Positions 28,610-38,047 of a DNA stretch of 64,000 bases are shown one piece after another. The notes below the pieces were generated by a model. It did no database searches and was not told where the DNA came from. It was given only the letters and a program-made list of their open reading frames with translations. Source of the stretch: Oxalobacteraceae sp. CFBP 8761 (GTDB lineage: Bacteria; Pseudomonadota; Gammaproteobacteria; Burkholderiales; Burkholderiaceae_D); the NCBI GenBank assembly GCA_014841595.1, contig JACYUE010000001.1, positions 599,654 to 663,653 on the forward strand. The letters are read 5' to 3'. Each line of letters opens with the position of its first letter. Within the stretch, counting starts at the first letter, position 1. Made by a program: the position numbers and the translations under genes.

Positions 28610-29520
28610 CACGGCGCGAGCCAGTCCCGGTGCGGCAAAAAGTCGGTCGCCAGGCGCGCTTCCGGGCTGCCCGGCTCGGGGTGCCAGTCGTAGCGCCATT
28701 TCACGATCGGCGGCATCGACATCAGGATCGCCTCGGTGCGTCCGCCCGACTGCAGGCCGAACAGCGTGCCGCGGTCCCACACCAGGTTGAACTCGACATA
28801 GCGGCCGCGTCGGTACGCCTGGAAATCGCGCTCGCGCTCGCCGTACGGGCGGTCCTTGTGGCGCGCCAGGATCGGCAGGTAGGCCGTGGTAAAGCTGTTG
28901 CCGACGCTTTGCATCAGCGCGCACGACTGCTCGAATCCCAGTTCGTTCAGGTCATCGAAAAAGATGCCGCCCACGCCGCGCGCTTCCTTGCGGTGCTTCA
29001 GATAAAAATACTCGTCGCACCAGTTCTTGAAGCGCGGATGCAGCGTCGGGCCAAACGGCGCCAGTGCGTCATGGCAGGTCTGGTGGAAGTGGCGCGCGTC
29101 GGCCTCGTCGCCGTAATACGGCGTGAGGTCCATGCCGCCGCCGAACCACCAGACCGGCTCTTCGCCGGCTGCGGTTGCTTCGAAAAACCGCACGTTCATG
29201 TGCACCGTCGGCGCATACGGATTGCGCGGATGCAGCACCAGCGACACGCCCATCGCTTCCCAGGCGCGGCCCGCCAGTTCGGGGCGCACGGCGCTGGCCG
29301 ACGGGGGCAGGGCGGCGCCCATCACGTGCGAGAAGTTCACGCCGCCGCGCTCGAACACATTGCCTTCTTCGATCAGGCGCGAAATGCCGCCGCCGCCTTC
29401 GGGCCGTTCCCACGCATCGCGCAGGAACGGCTTGCCATCGACCTGTTCGAGGTCCTGGACAATACGCGCCTGGAGGTCGAGCAACCAGGCCTTGATGGCT
29501 GCGCTATGGAGGGAAGGCAT
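28609..29520 (-). CDS. hemF: oxygen-dependent coproporphyrinogen III oxidase
   Basis: A 303-residue aerobic haem-biosynthesis enzyme converting coproporphyrinogen III to protoporphyrinogen IX. Recognisable blocks are [24 protein letters not shown] (split here as GGGISRL and FERGGVNFS), [27 protein letters not shown] and [12 protein letters not shown]. Start chosen at the ATG at 29520 ([10 protein letters not shown]), not the upstream in-frame ATG, on family alignment. Coupled to nadD downstream. Confidence 0.96.
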   Translation of the reverse strand: MPSLHSAAIKAWLLDLQARIVQDLEQVDGKPFLRDAWERPEGGGGISRLIEEGNVFERGGVNFSHVMGAALPPSASAVRPELAGRAWEAMGVSLVLHPRNPYAPTVHMNVRFFEATAAGEEPVWWFGGGMDLTPYYGDEADARHFHQTCHDALAPFGPTLHPRFKNWCDEYFYLKHRKEARGVGGIFFDDLNELGFEQSCALMQSVGNSFTTAYLPILARHKDRPYGERERDFQAYRRGRYVEFNLVWDRGTLFGLQSGGRTEAILMSMPPIVKWRYDWHPEPGSPEARLATDFLPHRDWLAP

Positions 29521-29601
29521 GGAACGATCGCGGTCGGGAAATGAAAAGAGCGCAGATTGTACACCTGCGCACGTGGTGGTCACTCGTTGTGAGGATGGTG
29601 C

Positions 29602-30867
29602 TTACTTAATGCCGCGCCAGCCGATGTCGCGCCGGTACTGCGCGCCATTGAAGTGGATCTTCTCGACCGTTTCGTAGGCGCGCTTCTGTGCCATCTTGAC
29701 GCTGTCGCCCAGACCCACGACGCATAGCACGCGGCCGCCACTGGCTTGCAGCGTGCCGCCCACGACGCGCGTGCCGGCGTGGAAGGTGACGCATTCGGGC
29801 GCTTCCGGCGGGATACCGTCGATGACATCGCCCTTGCGCGGACTGTCGGGATAGCCGGCGGCGGCCATCACGACGCCCACGGCGGTGCGGCGGTCCCATT
29901 CGAGTTCGACCGTGTCGAGCGTGCCGTTGCAGGCGTGTTCGAGCACAGTGGCGAAGTCGCTCTTCAGGCGCGCCATGATCGGCTGGGTTTCCGGGTCGCC
30001 CATGCGGCAGTTGAATTCCAGCGTGCGCGGATTGCCGTCGGCATCGATCATCAGGCCGGCGTACAGGAAGCCCGTGAACGGAATGCCGTCGCGCGCCATG
30101 CCCTGGATGGTCGGGTTGATGATTTCGCGCATTACGCGTGCATGCATCGATGGCGTCACGATCGGCGCCGGCGAATACGCGCCCATGCCGCCCGTGTTCG
30201 GGCCCTGGTCGTGATCCTTGAGGCGCTTGTGGTCCTGGCTCGTGGCCAGGGCCAGCACGTTCTTGCCGTCACACATGACGATGAAGCTGGCTTCTTCGCC
30301 GGCCAGGAACTCTTCGATCACGATGCGCGCACCGGCGTCGCCGAAGGCGTTATCGGCCAGCATATGCTCGACCGCGCCATGTGCTTCTTCCAGCGTCATG
30401 GCCACCACGACGCCCTTGCCGGCCGCCAGGCCGTCGGCCTTGATGACGATCGGAGCGCCGTTGGCGTCGATGTAGGCGTGGGCGGCAGCAGCGTCCGAGA
30501 AGGTTTCGTACTTCGCGGTCGGGATGCCATGGCGCTGCATGAACGACTTGGCGAAATCCTTCGAGCTCTCGAGCTGCGCCGCTTCGCGGGTGGGGCCGAA
30601 GATCTTCAGGCCGCGCGAGCGGAACAGGTTGACGATGCCGGCGGCCAGCGGTACTTCAGGGCCCACCAGCGTCAGCGCGATGTGCTCGGCCGTGACGAAG
30701 TCAGCCAGCGCCTGCGGCTCGTGCAGGTCGACCGTCACCAGGCGCGTGTCGAGTTCCGTGCCGCCGTTGCCGGGAGCGACGAAGACCGTCTGGACGCGTT
30801 CCGATTGGGCCAGTTTCCACGCCAGAGCGTGTTCGCGGCCGCCCGAGCCGACTACGAGAATTTTCAT
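29602..30867 (-). CDS. purD: phosphoribosylamine-glycine ligase
   Basis: A 421-residue ATP-grasp enzyme of purine synthesis (GAR synthetase). Signatures are the N-terminal MKILVVGSGGREHALAWKL, the ATP-grasp VIKADGLAAGKGV, and LEFNCRMGDPETQ. It lies 13 bases downstream of yebC and 81 bases upstream of hemF, as in other Burkholderiales. Confidence 0.97.
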   Translation of the reverse strand: MKILVVGSGGREHALAWKLAQSERVQTVFVAPGNGGTELDTRLVTVDLHEPQALADFVTAEHIALTLVGPEVPLAAGIVNLFRSRGLKIFGPTREAAQLESSKDFAKSFMQRHGIPTAKYETFSDAAAAHAYIDANGAPIVIKADGLAAGKGVVVAMTLEEAHGAVEHMLADNAFGDAGARIVIEEFLAGEEASFIVMCDGKNVLALATSQDHKRLKDHDQGPNTGGMGAYSPAPIVTPSMHARVMREIINPTIQGMARDGIPFTGFLYAGLMIDADGNPRTLEFNCRMGDPETQPIMARLKSDFATVLEHACNGTLDTVELEWDRRTAVGVVMAAAGYPDSPRKGDVIDGIPPEAPECVTFHAGTRVVGGTLQASGGRVLCVVGLGDSVKMAQKRAYETVEKIHFNGAQYRRDIGWRGIK

Positions 30868-30880
30868 ATTGCCTACCAGG

Positions 30881-31606
30881 TTATTCGTCGATCACGGCGT
30901 TGGTGAACACTTCCTGGACGTCGTCCAGGTTTTCCAGTGCATCGAGCAGCTTTTGCATCTTGATCGCGTCGTCGCCCGTGAACACCGTTTCGGTGGCGGG
31001 TTTCATGATGACTTCGGCCACTTCGGCCTTGAAGCCGGCCGCTTCGAGCGCTTCTTTCACCGATGCGAAGGCGTGCGGATCGCACAGCACTTCGAAGCCG
31101 CCTTCGTCGTCGGCCGCGACATCGTCGGCGCCGGCTTCGAGCGCCGCTTCCATCAGCTTGTCTTCGTCGACGCCCGGCGCGAACAGGAACTGGCCCGTGT
31201 GCTGGAACATGAAGGCAACCGAACCTTCGGTGCCCATATTGCCGCCGTTCTTGCTGAACGCGTGGCGCACTTCGGCCACGGTCCGCACGCGGTTGTCGGT
31301 CAGGCACTCGACGATGATCGCCGCGCCGCCGATGCCATAGCCTTCGTAGCGCACTTCTTCGTAGTTGACGCCTTCGAGCTCGCCCGAACCGCGCTGGATG
31401 GCGCGCGTGACGTTATCTTTCGGCATATTGGCATCGGCCGCCTTCTCGACTGCCAGGCGCAGGCGCGGATTGGACGGGATGTCGCTGCCGCCCATGCGCG
31501 CGGCGACGGTGATTTCCTTGATCAGGCGCGTCCAGATCTTGCCGCGCTTGGCGTCAGTTGCGGCCTTTTTGTGCTTGATATTGGCCCATTTGCTGTGTCC
31601 AGCCAT
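30881..31606 (-). CDS. yebC: YebC/PmpR family DNA-binding/translation-associated regulator
   Basis: A 241-residue YebC/TACO1 family protein. The N-terminal [23 protein letters not shown] is diagnostic, split here as [14 protein letters not shown] and ATDAKRGK. The acidic C-terminal domain is complete. Members have been described both as transcription regulators and as factors easing translation of proline-rich stretches; which applies here is unknown. It is first in the purD-hemF-nadD-rsfS-rlmH-maf-rng run and divergent from the quinone oxidoreductase. Confidence 0.96.
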   Translation of the reverse strand: MAGHSKWANIKHKKAATDAKRGKIWTRLIKEITVAARMGGSDIPSNPRLRLAVEKAADANMPKDNVTRAIQRGSGELEGVNYEEVRYEGYGIGGAAIIVECLTDNRVRTVAEVRHAFSKNGGNMGTEGSVAFMFQHTGQFLFAPGVDEDKLMEAALEAGADDVAADDEGGFEVLCDPHAFASVKEALEAAGFKAEVAEVIMKPATETVFTGDDAIKMQKLLDALENLDDVQEVFTNAVIDE

Positions 31607-31793
31607 GTCGAGAATTCCTTAGACGGTATGCAAGAGTGGCCGACATTCTAGCATAGCGCCCCCTTGCAAAAAGGTCCAAGGGCCATCGAGCCAGGGTCAC
31701 GAATCGGCATGGAAACAACAGTCTGGCGCGCCGGTGCTTTCGCCGGCGGCGAGCACGAATACGGTATTCTTGGTGCACACAAAGGAGAACTGC

Positions 31794-32771
31794 ATGCACG
31801 CCAAAGCAATCCGCATCGCCGCCAATGGCGGCCCCGAGGTGATGGAGTATGTCGATGTTGACGTCGGGGCGCCCGGCCCGGGCGAAATCCTGCTGCGCCA
31901 GCACGCGATCGGCCTGAACTTCATCGACGTGTACTTTCGCACCGGCCTGTACCCGCAACCGCTGCCCGGCGGCCTGGGCAAGGAAGGCGCGGGCGTGGTC
32001 GAGGCGGTGGGCGAGGGCGTGACCAATGTGCAGCCGGGCGACCGCGTCGCGTACGCCGGCGGGCCCAACGGCGCCTACGCCGATCTGCGCGTGCTGCCGG
32101 CCGCGGTCGTCGTCAAGCTGCCCGACGCGATCTCGTTCGAGACGGCAGCGGCCATGATGCTGCAGGGCCTGACGGTGCAATACCTGTTTCGCTCGACTTA
32201 CCCGCTGCAGGCCGGCCAGACGATCCTGTTCCACGCTGCCGCCGGTGGCGTGGGCCTGATCGCCTGCCAGTGGGCGCGCGCCCTTGGCGTGCAGCTGATC
32301 GGCACCGTTGGCTCGAAAGAGAAAGGCGAACTGGCGCTGGCGCACGGCGCGGCGCACGTCATCAACTACAACGACGAAGACATCGTCGCGCGCGTGAAAG
32401 AAATCACGGGCGGGGCCGGCGTGCCGGTGGTCTACGACTCGGTGGGCAAGGACACGTTTGCCGCATCGCTCGACTGCCTGCAGCGGCGCGGCCTGATGGT
32501 CAGCTTCGGCAATGCCTCGGGCGCCGTGGAGCCGTTCACGCCTGGCGAATTGTCCAGGCGCGGTTCGCTGTACATCACGCGCCCGACGCTGTTCGACTAC
32601 ATGACCAATCAGCAGGAAGCCGAGGCGATGTCGGCCGAGCTGTTCGAGATGGTCACGAGCGGCAAGGTGACCATCAACGTCAACCAGACGTTCCCGCTGG
32701 CACAGGCGGCCGAGGCGCACCGCGCGCTCGAGTCGCGCCGCACCACCGGTTCGACGGTGCTGCTGCCATGA
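31794..32771 (+). CDS. qor: NADPH:quinone oxidoreductase, zinc-independent MDR family
   Basis: A 325-residue medium-chain reductase like QorA. Features are the N-terminal MHAKAIRIAANGGPEVMEY, GLNFIDVYFRTGLY near residue 45, the nucleotide-binding AAAGGVGLIACQWA, and no structural zinc cysteines. The ATG at 31794 follows AAGGAGA; the frame is open upstream without a better site. It reduces quinones by one electron in characterised relatives. Its stop overlaps the next small gene (ATGA). Confidence 0.92.
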   Translation: MHAKAIRIAANGGPEVMEYVDVDVGAPGPGEILLRQHAIGLNFIDVYFRTGLYPQPLPGGLGKEGAGVVEAVGEGVTNVQPGDRVAYAGGPNGAYADLRVLPAAVVVKLPDAISFETAAAMMLQGLTVQYLFRSTYPLQAGQTILFHAAAGGVGLIACQWARALGVQLIGTVGSKEKGELALAHGAAHVINYNDEDIVARVKEITGGAGVPVVYDSVGKDTFAASLDCLQRRGLMVSFGNASGAVEPFTPGELSRRGSLYITRPTLFDYMTNQQEAEAMSAELFEMVTSGKVTINVNQTFPLAQAAEAHRALESRRTTGSTVLLP

Positions 32772-32920
32772 GGGATACCCGGGACGAGCCGCCGTTTGCG
32801 CCGCCATCGCGGCCGGCAAACGATGGGGCGCCGAAGTTCGGGCGGCTGCTGGTCGTGCTGGTGCTGGCCTTGCTGCTGGTCGTGGCCATCACGTTCGGGT
32901 CGGAGGCGTATTTCAGCTAG
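32768..32920 (+). CDS. small single-pass membrane protein
   Basis: A 50-residue ORF starting inside the qor stop codon (ATGA overlap), followed closely by a terminator. The N-terminal half is polar and proline-rich. The C-terminal half is one strong hydrophobic segment (LLVVLVLALLLVVAITF), giving a small inner membrane protein with a cytoplasmic head. Support is the coupling to qor, the correct reading direction and the terminator position. No homologue recognised. Confidence 0.6.
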   Translation: MRDTRDEPPFAPPSRPANDGAPKFGRLLVVLVLALLLVVAITFGSEAYFS

Positions 32921-32929
32921 CGGTCAATA

Positions 32930-32980
32930 GACGGACGTAAAAAAAGCCAGGCAGCGTTGCCTGGCTTTTTTACGTCCGTC
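32930..32980. terminator. long bidirectional terminator
   Basis: An almost perfect inverted repeat of 51 bases: GACGGACGT plus an A-run and GCCAGGCA on the left pairs with TGCCTGGC, a T-run and ACGTCCGTC on the right, around a GCGT loop. The arms differ by one A/T (seven A against six T). The GC stem bordered by A- and T-runs serves both converging genes, the small membrane protein (left) and the DUF4136 lipoprotein (right). The extra outer GACGGACGT arm is unusual. Confidence 0.93.
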
Positions 32981-32992
32981 TTCAAGGCCTGG

Positions 32993-33646
32993 TCAGGTGC
33001 CCGGTTCTTTTGTGACCACCACGCGGCGCGCGACGCCCGACTGGCCAGGGAAGCCCTCGAAAGCGCTTTGCACCAGCGCCGGCATGACTTCGGGTGTCGA
33101 CATATTGCGGCTCGTGTTGTGCACGGTCACTTCGAACAGGCGCTTGCCGTCGCGCGATGACTTGATCGCCACCTGCAGCTCGCGCCGGTACTGGTGCTCG
33201 ATCGACGTCTGGTAGGACGGGTACGGGCCCCAGAACGGATCGTAGAACGGGCTGTACCAGCCGCCCCAGTAGCGGCGGTTGAAGCCGCCGCGATAACCGC
33301 CGTAGCCGAAGCGCGCGCTCGGATAGAAGTACGGCGTCATCACCGGTTCGATCACGCGCACTGGCACGTCGGTGGTGGTAAAGCGCATCGCCACGGTCAG
33401 CGCCGGCGTGGCGCCGTTGGCATCGCGGAAGCCCTGGCGCGCCAGCTGGGCACGCACCAGGTCCTGGTAGCTGCGCCACTCGAGGGTATCGTCCTGCGGC
33501 GACGGCACTTCAAACACATAGCTCTTGTCGGCAATCTGCGCCGGCCATTGGTGGAACGTGGTGACATCGCTGCGGATGCTCGTCGCGCAGCCGCCCAGCA
33601 GCAGCGCGAACGCGGTACCCAGAGCGATGGTGATGAAGCGTTTCAT
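32993..33646 (-). CDS. DUF4136 lipoprotein
   Basis: A 217-residue lipoprotein with lipobox LLLGGC (Cys20), so anchored in the outer or inner membrane facing the periplasm. The mature part matches the DUF4136 pattern: FHQWPAQIADKSYVFE at the N-terminus, LVRAQLARQGF in the middle, a Tyr/Gly-rich insertion (YGGYRGGFNRRYWGGWYSP) and a C-terminal beta-rich end. No biochemical role is known for the family. Confidence 0.85.
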   Translation of the reverse strand: MKRFITIALGTAFALLLGGCATSIRSDVTTFHQWPAQIADKSYVFEVPSPQDDTLEWRSYQDLVRAQLARQGFRDANGATPALTVAMRFTTTDVPVRVIEPVMTPYFYPSARFGYGGYRGGFNRRYWGGWYSPFYDPFWGPYPSYQTSIEHQYRRELQVAIKSSRDGKRLFEVTVHNTSRNMSTPEVMPALVQSAFEGFPGQSGVARRVVVTKEPGT

Positions 33647-33834
33647 GCAAATCTCCCGTTTGTCTTGTCGGTCTTTCCCCGATCTTCAAGATTACCCCTT
33701 GTTCAGATTCAGGGGAGCCACTTTTACACCCGGTTACCGTGCCTACAAAGCGATACATGGCAATTCGTCGGCGGCGATCCAAAAGCTTGTTGGTAAAATA
33801 AGCCCCTCATCCACTGTGTCAGCCCGAGCCGATC

Positions 33835-36492
33835 ATGCGCACCGATACGCCCCAGACCATCTTCCGCAAGGACTATACCCCGCCCAGCTATCTGGTGGAT
33901 ACCGTTGAACTGGGCTTCGACCTGGACCCGGCGCGCACCGTCGTGGCCAGCCGCCTGACGCTGCGGCGCAACCCGGCCGCCACTACGCGCGGCATCGAAC
34001 TGCATGGCGAAGACATCGAGCTGGTGGCGCTGCGCCTGAATGGCAAGCTGCTGGGCAAGCGCGACTACACGCTGGCCAATAACCTGCTGACGATCCGTTC
34101 GGCGCCCGACGACGTGGTGCTAGAGATCGAGTCGCTGTGCGCACCCGATAAAAACACGACGCTGAGTGGCTTGTACGTGTCCAACGGCAACTTCTTCACG
34201 CAGTGCGAAGCCGAGGGCTTCCGCCGCATCACGTACTTCCCGGACCGCCCGGACGTGATGGCCAAGTTCACCGTGATGCTGCGCGCCGACAAGGCCCGCT
34301 ATCCGGTGCTGCTGTCCAACGGCAACCTGATCGAAGAAGGCGACCTGGACGATGGCCGCCACTATGCATTGTGGGAAGACCCGTTCAAGAAGCCGTCATA
34401 CCTGTTCGCCCTGGTCGCCGCGCAACTGGTCTGCCAGGAAGAAACCTTCCGCCTGGCCGATGGCCGCGACGCGCTGCTGCAGGTGTGGGTCGAGGATGGC
34501 AACCTGGACAAGACCGACTACGCGATGCAGTCGCTCAAGCACAGCATCCGCTGGGACGAAGAAAAATACGGGCTCGAACTCGACCTGGACCGCTTCATGA
34601 TCGTCGCCACGAGCGACTTCAACATGGGCGCGATGGAAAACAAGGGCCTGAACATCTTCAACACCAAGTTCGTGCTGGCCAACCCGCGCGTGGCCACCGA
34701 CATCGACTTCCAGGGCATCGAAGCCGTGGTGGCGCACGAATACTTCCACAACTGGACCGGCAACCGCGTGACGTGCCGCGACTGGTTCCAGTTGTCGCTG
34801 AAAGAAGGCTTGACGGTGTTCCGTGACCAGGAATTCACGGCCGACATGATCGGCACCGCCACCGGGCGCGCCGTCACCCGCATCGACCAGGTGCGCACGC
34901 TGCGCCAGGCGCAGTTCCCGGAAGACGCCGGCCCGATGGCGCACCCGGTGCGGCCCGACTCGTTTGTCGAGATCAACAATTTCTACACCGTGACGGTGTA
35001 CGAAAAAGGCGCCGAAGTCGTGCGCATGTACCAGACGCTGTTTGGCGTCGACGGTTTCCGCAAGGGCATGGACCTGTACTTCGCGCGCCATGACGAGCAA
35101 GCCGTCGAGTGCGATGACTTCCGCCGCGCGATGGCCGATGCCAACCACCGCGAACTGGGGCAATTCGAGCGCTGGTACAGCCAGGCCGGCACGCCGGTGC
35201 TGCGCTTCGAAGGCCGCTGGGACGAAGCCGCACAGACCTACACGCTCACGCTGTTCCAGTCGTGCCCGGCCACGCCCGGCCAGCCCGAAAAACTGCCGTT
35301 CCACATCCCGGTGGCCGTTGGCCTGCTCGACGCCGCCGGCGCCGACATGCCCCTGGTCGTCGATGGCCAGCAGCGCGGCACGACTGCCGTGCTCGAACTG
35401 ACCGAGGCCGAGCAGACCTTCGTCTTCACCGGCGTGACCGGGCAGCCGGTGGCCTCGGTGCTGCGCGATTTTTCGGCGCCGGTCATCCTGCAGGGCGGCT
35501 ACACCGATGCCGACCTGCTGCACCTGTTCAGCCACGACAGCGACCCGGTCAACCGCTGGGAAGCAGGCCAGCGCCTGGCCATGGAACGCCTGTTGAAACT
35601 GACCGGTGAAGCAGGTAGCAAGGACGATGCAGCCGCCAGCCTGAACCTGGACGAGACCTTCATCGAAGCGCTGCGCAAGATCCTGGTCGACGAAACGCTC
35701 GATCCGGCCTTCCGCGAGCAGTGCCTGACGCTGCCCTCCGAATCGATGGTGGCCGAGCAGCTCGACTGCGTCGATCCGCTGGCCGTGCACATCGCGCGCC
35801 AGTTCGTGCGCGCCGACCTCGGCGCGCGCCTGCGCAGCGAGCTCATGGCCCAGTACGAGGCCAACGCCACGCCCGGCCCCTACAGCCCGGACGCCGCCTC
35901 GGCCGGCAAGCGCGCGCTGAAGAACCTGGCCCTGGCCTACTTGAACGCCGCGCCGGACGCCGCCAGCGTCGCACTGGCGCAGCGCCAGTTCGATGAAGCC
36001 GACAACATGACTGACCGCGCCGCGGCGCTTTCTGCCCTGGTCGCCGCGCGCGTGCCGCAGGCGGCCGACGCGCTGGCCGTGTTCTATGATGAATTCCAGA
36101 ACGAGGCGCTGGTCGTGGACAAGTGGTTCGCGATGCAGGCGTCAAGCCCGACCACCGATCTGGCGGCCGTGCGCGCGCTGATGACGCACCCGGCCTTCAC
36201 GCTGCGCAACCCGAACCGCGCGCGCAGCCTGGTGGCGATGTTCTGCGTGAACAATCCGGTACAGTTCCACGCGCCGGACGGCAGCGGCTACGCCTTCTGG
36301 GCCGAGCAGGTCATCGCGCTCGACGCACTGAACCCGCAAGTGGCCAGCCGTCTGGCGCGCGCGATGGATCGCTGGCGCCGTTATGCGCCGTCGCTGCAGT
36401 GGCAGATGCGCGAAGCCTTGCAGAAGGTGGCGGGGCAGGTCAAGCTGTCGAACGACGTGCGCGAGATCGTCGGCAAGGCGCTGGCCAACTAA
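33835..36492 (+). CDS. pepN: aminopeptidase N
   Basis: An 885-residue M1 zinc aminopeptidase, the size of E. coli PepN (870). The GAMEN exopeptidase motif is at residues 265-269. The zinc site H301-E302-x3-H305 is in AHEYFHNW, with the third ligand Glu324 in LKEGLTVFRDQEF. The C-terminal helical domain is complete. It cleaves N-terminal residues from peptides in the cytoplasm. TAAAAT at 33794-33799 might be a -10 element. fbp follows 27 bases later and may be co-transcribed. Confidence 0.97.
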   Translation: MRTDTPQTIFRKDYTPPSYLVDTVELGFDLDPARTVVASRLTLRRNPAATTRGIELHGEDIELVALRLNGKLLGKRDYTLANNLLTIRSAPDDVVLEIESLCAPDKNTTLSGLYVSNGNFFTQCEAEGFRRITYFPDRPDVMAKFTVMLRADKARYPVLLSNGNLIEEGDLDDGRHYALWEDPFKKPSYLFALVAAQLVCQEETFRLADGRDALLQVWVEDGNLDKTDYAMQSLKHSIRWDEEKYGLELDLDRFMIVATSDFNMGAMENKGLNIFNTKFVLANPRVATDIDFQGIEAVVAHEYFHNWTGNRVTCRDWFQLSLKEGLTVFRDQEFTADMIGTATGRAVTRIDQVRTLRQAQFPEDAGPMAHPVRPDSFVEINNFYTVTVYEKGAEVVRMYQTLFGVDGFRKGMDLYFARHDEQAVECDDFRRAMADANHRELGQFERWYSQAGTPVLRFEGRWDEAAQTYTLTLFQSCPATPGQPEKLPFHIPVAVGLLDAAGADMPLVVDGQQRGTTAVLELTEAEQTFVFTGVTGQPVASVLRDFSAPVILQGGYTDADLLHLFSHDSDPVNRWEAGQRLAMERLLKLTGEAGSKDDAAASLNLDETFIEALRKILVDETLDPAFREQCLTLPSESMVAEQLDCVDPLAVHIARQFVRADLGARLRSELMAQYEANATPGPYSPDAASAGKRALKNLALAYLNAAPDAASVALAQRQFDEADNMTDRAAALSALVAARVPQAADALAVFYDEFQNEALVVDKWFAMQASSPTTDLAAVRALMTHPAFTLRNPNRARSLVAMFCVNNPVQFHAPDGSGYAFWAEQVIALDALNPQVASRLARAMDRWRRYAPSLQWQMREALQKVAGQVKLSNDVREIVGKALAN

Positions 36493-36519
36493 ACACATTC
36501 AACACAACCTGAGGAACCC

Positions 36520-37521
36520 ATGAAACGCGTAAGTCTGACGCAGTACCTGGTGGAAGAGCAACGCCAGCACCAGAGCATCAATGCGGAGTTGCGCCTGCTG
36601 ATCGAAGTCGTGGCCCGCGCCTGCAAGCGCATCAGCTATTCGGTGAGCAAGGGCGCGCTGGGCGAAGTGCTCGGCAGCGCCGACACTGAAAACATCCAGG
36701 GCGAAGTGCAGAAAAAGCTCGACGTGATCTCCAACGAGATCCTGCTCGAAGCCAACGAGTGGGGCGGCCACCTGGCCGCGATGGCGTCCGAAGAAATGGA
36801 AACCATCCGCCAGATCCCGAGCCGCTATCCGAAGGGCGAGTTCCTGCTGCTGTTCGATCCGCTGGATGGCTCGTCGAACATCGACGTCAACGTGTCGATC
36901 GGCACGATCTTCTCGGTGCTCAAGGCGCCGGAAGGCATGCAGGACCCGACCGAGCAGGACTTCCTGCAAGCAGGCAGCACGCAGGTGGCCGCCGGTTACG
37001 CGGTGTACGGCCCGCAGACGATGCTGGTGCTCACGACCGGCAATGGCGTGCACTGCTTCACGCTCGACCGCGAGCAGGGTTCGTGGGTGCTGACCCAGAG
37101 CGACATGCAGATTCCGGCAGCGACCAAGGAATTCGCGATCAATATGTCGAACCAGCGCCACTGGCATCCGCCGGTCCAGCGTTACGTCGACGAGCTGCTG
37201 GCAGGCTCCACCGGCCCGCGCGGCAAAGACTTCAATATGCGCTGGGTCGCCTCGATGGTGGCCGACGTGCACCGCATCCTGACCCGCGGCGGCGTCTTCA
37301 TGTACCCGGCCGACCTGCGCGACACCAGCATGCCAGGCAAGCTGCGCCTGATGTACGAAGCCAATCCGATGGCGATGATCGTCGAGCAGGCGGGCGGCGC
37401 GGCCACTGACGGCAAGGGCCGCATCCTCGATATCCAGCCGACCAAGCTGCACCAGCGCGTGCCGGTGTTCCTGGGCTCGAAGGACGAAGTGGATGTTGTT
37501 ACGGGCTATCACGCTGCGTGA
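36520..37521 (+). CDS. fbp: class 1 fructose-1,6-bisphosphatase
   Basis: A 333-residue gluconeogenic phosphatase. The metal-binding loop [13 protein letters not shown] places Asp113, Asp116, Gly117, Ser118 and Ser119 as in class 1 enzymes. The substrate-site segment [16 protein letters not shown] is near the C-terminus. GAGGAA precedes the ATG. Short spacing from pepN suggests an operon. Confidence 0.97.
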   Translation: MKRVSLTQYLVEEQRQHQSINAELRLLIEVVARACKRISYSVSKGALGEVLGSADTENIQGEVQKKLDVISNEILLEANEWGGHLAAMASEEMETIRQIPSRYPKGEFLLLFDPLDGSSNIDVNVSIGTIFSVLKAPEGMQDPTEQDFLQAGSTQVAAGYAVYGPQTMLVLTTGNGVHCFTLDREQGSWVLTQSDMQIPAATKEFAINMSNQRHWHPPVQRYVDELLAGSTGPRGKDFNMRWVASMVADVHRILTRGGVFMYPADLRDTSMPGKLRLMYEANPMAMIVEQAGGAATDGKGRILDIQPTKLHQRVPVFLGSKDEVDVVTGYHAA

Positions 37522-37541
37522 AGACGTGCTGATAAATTAGG

Positions 37542-37597
37542 CAAACCGGAAATCTTGCGAAAGTGACGCGATACACACTAGCAAGGTTGCCGGTTTG
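37542..37597. other. imperfect hairpin between fbp and tRNA-Thr
   Basis: CAAACCGG (37542-37549) pairs with CCGGTTTG (37590-37597), and inside it CTTGC (37554-37558) pairs with GCAAG (37581-37585), leaving a 22-base loop. There is no T-run. It could end the fbp transcript or be incidental to the tRNA promoter that follows immediately. Confidence 0.35.
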
Positions 37598-37599
37598 TT

Positions 37600-37608
37600 T
37601 GCTAGAAT
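37600..37608 (+). promoter_or_regulatory. candidate extended -10 promoter of tRNA-Thr
   Basis: TGC-TAGAAT (TG extension at 37600-37601, -10 at 37603-37608) followed by a GC-rich discriminator (ACGGCTC), as is usual for stringently controlled stable-RNA promoters. No good -35 is visible. Transcription would start about 55 bases before the mature tRNA. Confidence 0.4.
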
Positions 37609-37670
37609 ACGGCTCTTTCGTGAGCGACGGCTTGTTTGTCGGGCATGATGGAAGGCGAAGCACAGGTTTC

Positions 37671-37746
37671 GCCGCTGTAGCTCAGTCGGTAGAGCAGCGC
37701 ATTCGTAATGCGAAGGTCACCAGTTCGATTCCGGTCAGCGGCACCA
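37671..37746 (+). tRNA. tRNA-Thr (anticodon CGT)
   Basis: A 76-base cloverleaf with encoded CCA. The acceptor GCCGCTG pairs with CAGCGGC, the D arm contains AGCTCAGTCGGTAGAGC, the anticodon loop is TT-CGT-AA, and the T loop is GTTCGATTC-like. The sequence is very close to E. coli tRNA-Thr(CGT). The anticodon stem's outermost pair is G-A, as in that tRNA. An intrinsic terminator follows 18 bases later. Confidence 0.97.
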
Positions 37747-37764
37747 AAATTAGTTAGTCAGATC

Positions 37765-37799
37765 AAAGGGTTACAGGCTTCGGCCGGTAACCCTTTTTT
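37765..37799 (+). terminator. intrinsic terminator of tRNA-Thr
   Basis: AAAGGGTTAC-a-GGC, loop TTCG, GCC-g-GTAACCCTTTTTT: one A/G mismatch inside a strong stem with a UUCG tetraloop, followed by T6-C-T5. It ends the tRNA transcript. From 37800 to 38047 I see no convincing gene. Confidence 0.93.
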
Positions 37800-38047
37800 C
37801 TTTTTGGCGTGACCGTTGCCCGATCTGACCGCTGGCCCATCCCTGGAAAGACGATGCGCGGCGAATCCCTGGAATGTGAGCGTTCTGGCTGCCTGGTGTC
37901 TGGCTTTATCACCGTATGCCGGTATTGCCGCAGCGGCAGGCGCTCATCCTGTTCGTCTTCAGCGCGCTTGCCGCCTTTGCATTTTTCTGGACTGGCACGT
38001 CGCAGGCAATCCGTACCGCTCTCAACGGCGAGAATGGTGGCAATTCT

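Noticed and set aside
10644..32998. Identical 15-mer (AAGGCCTGGTCAGGT) at 10644-10658 and 32984-32998, both beside gene ends
   Set aside because: Only two copies, no further similarity around them; probably coincidence in GC-rich DNA.
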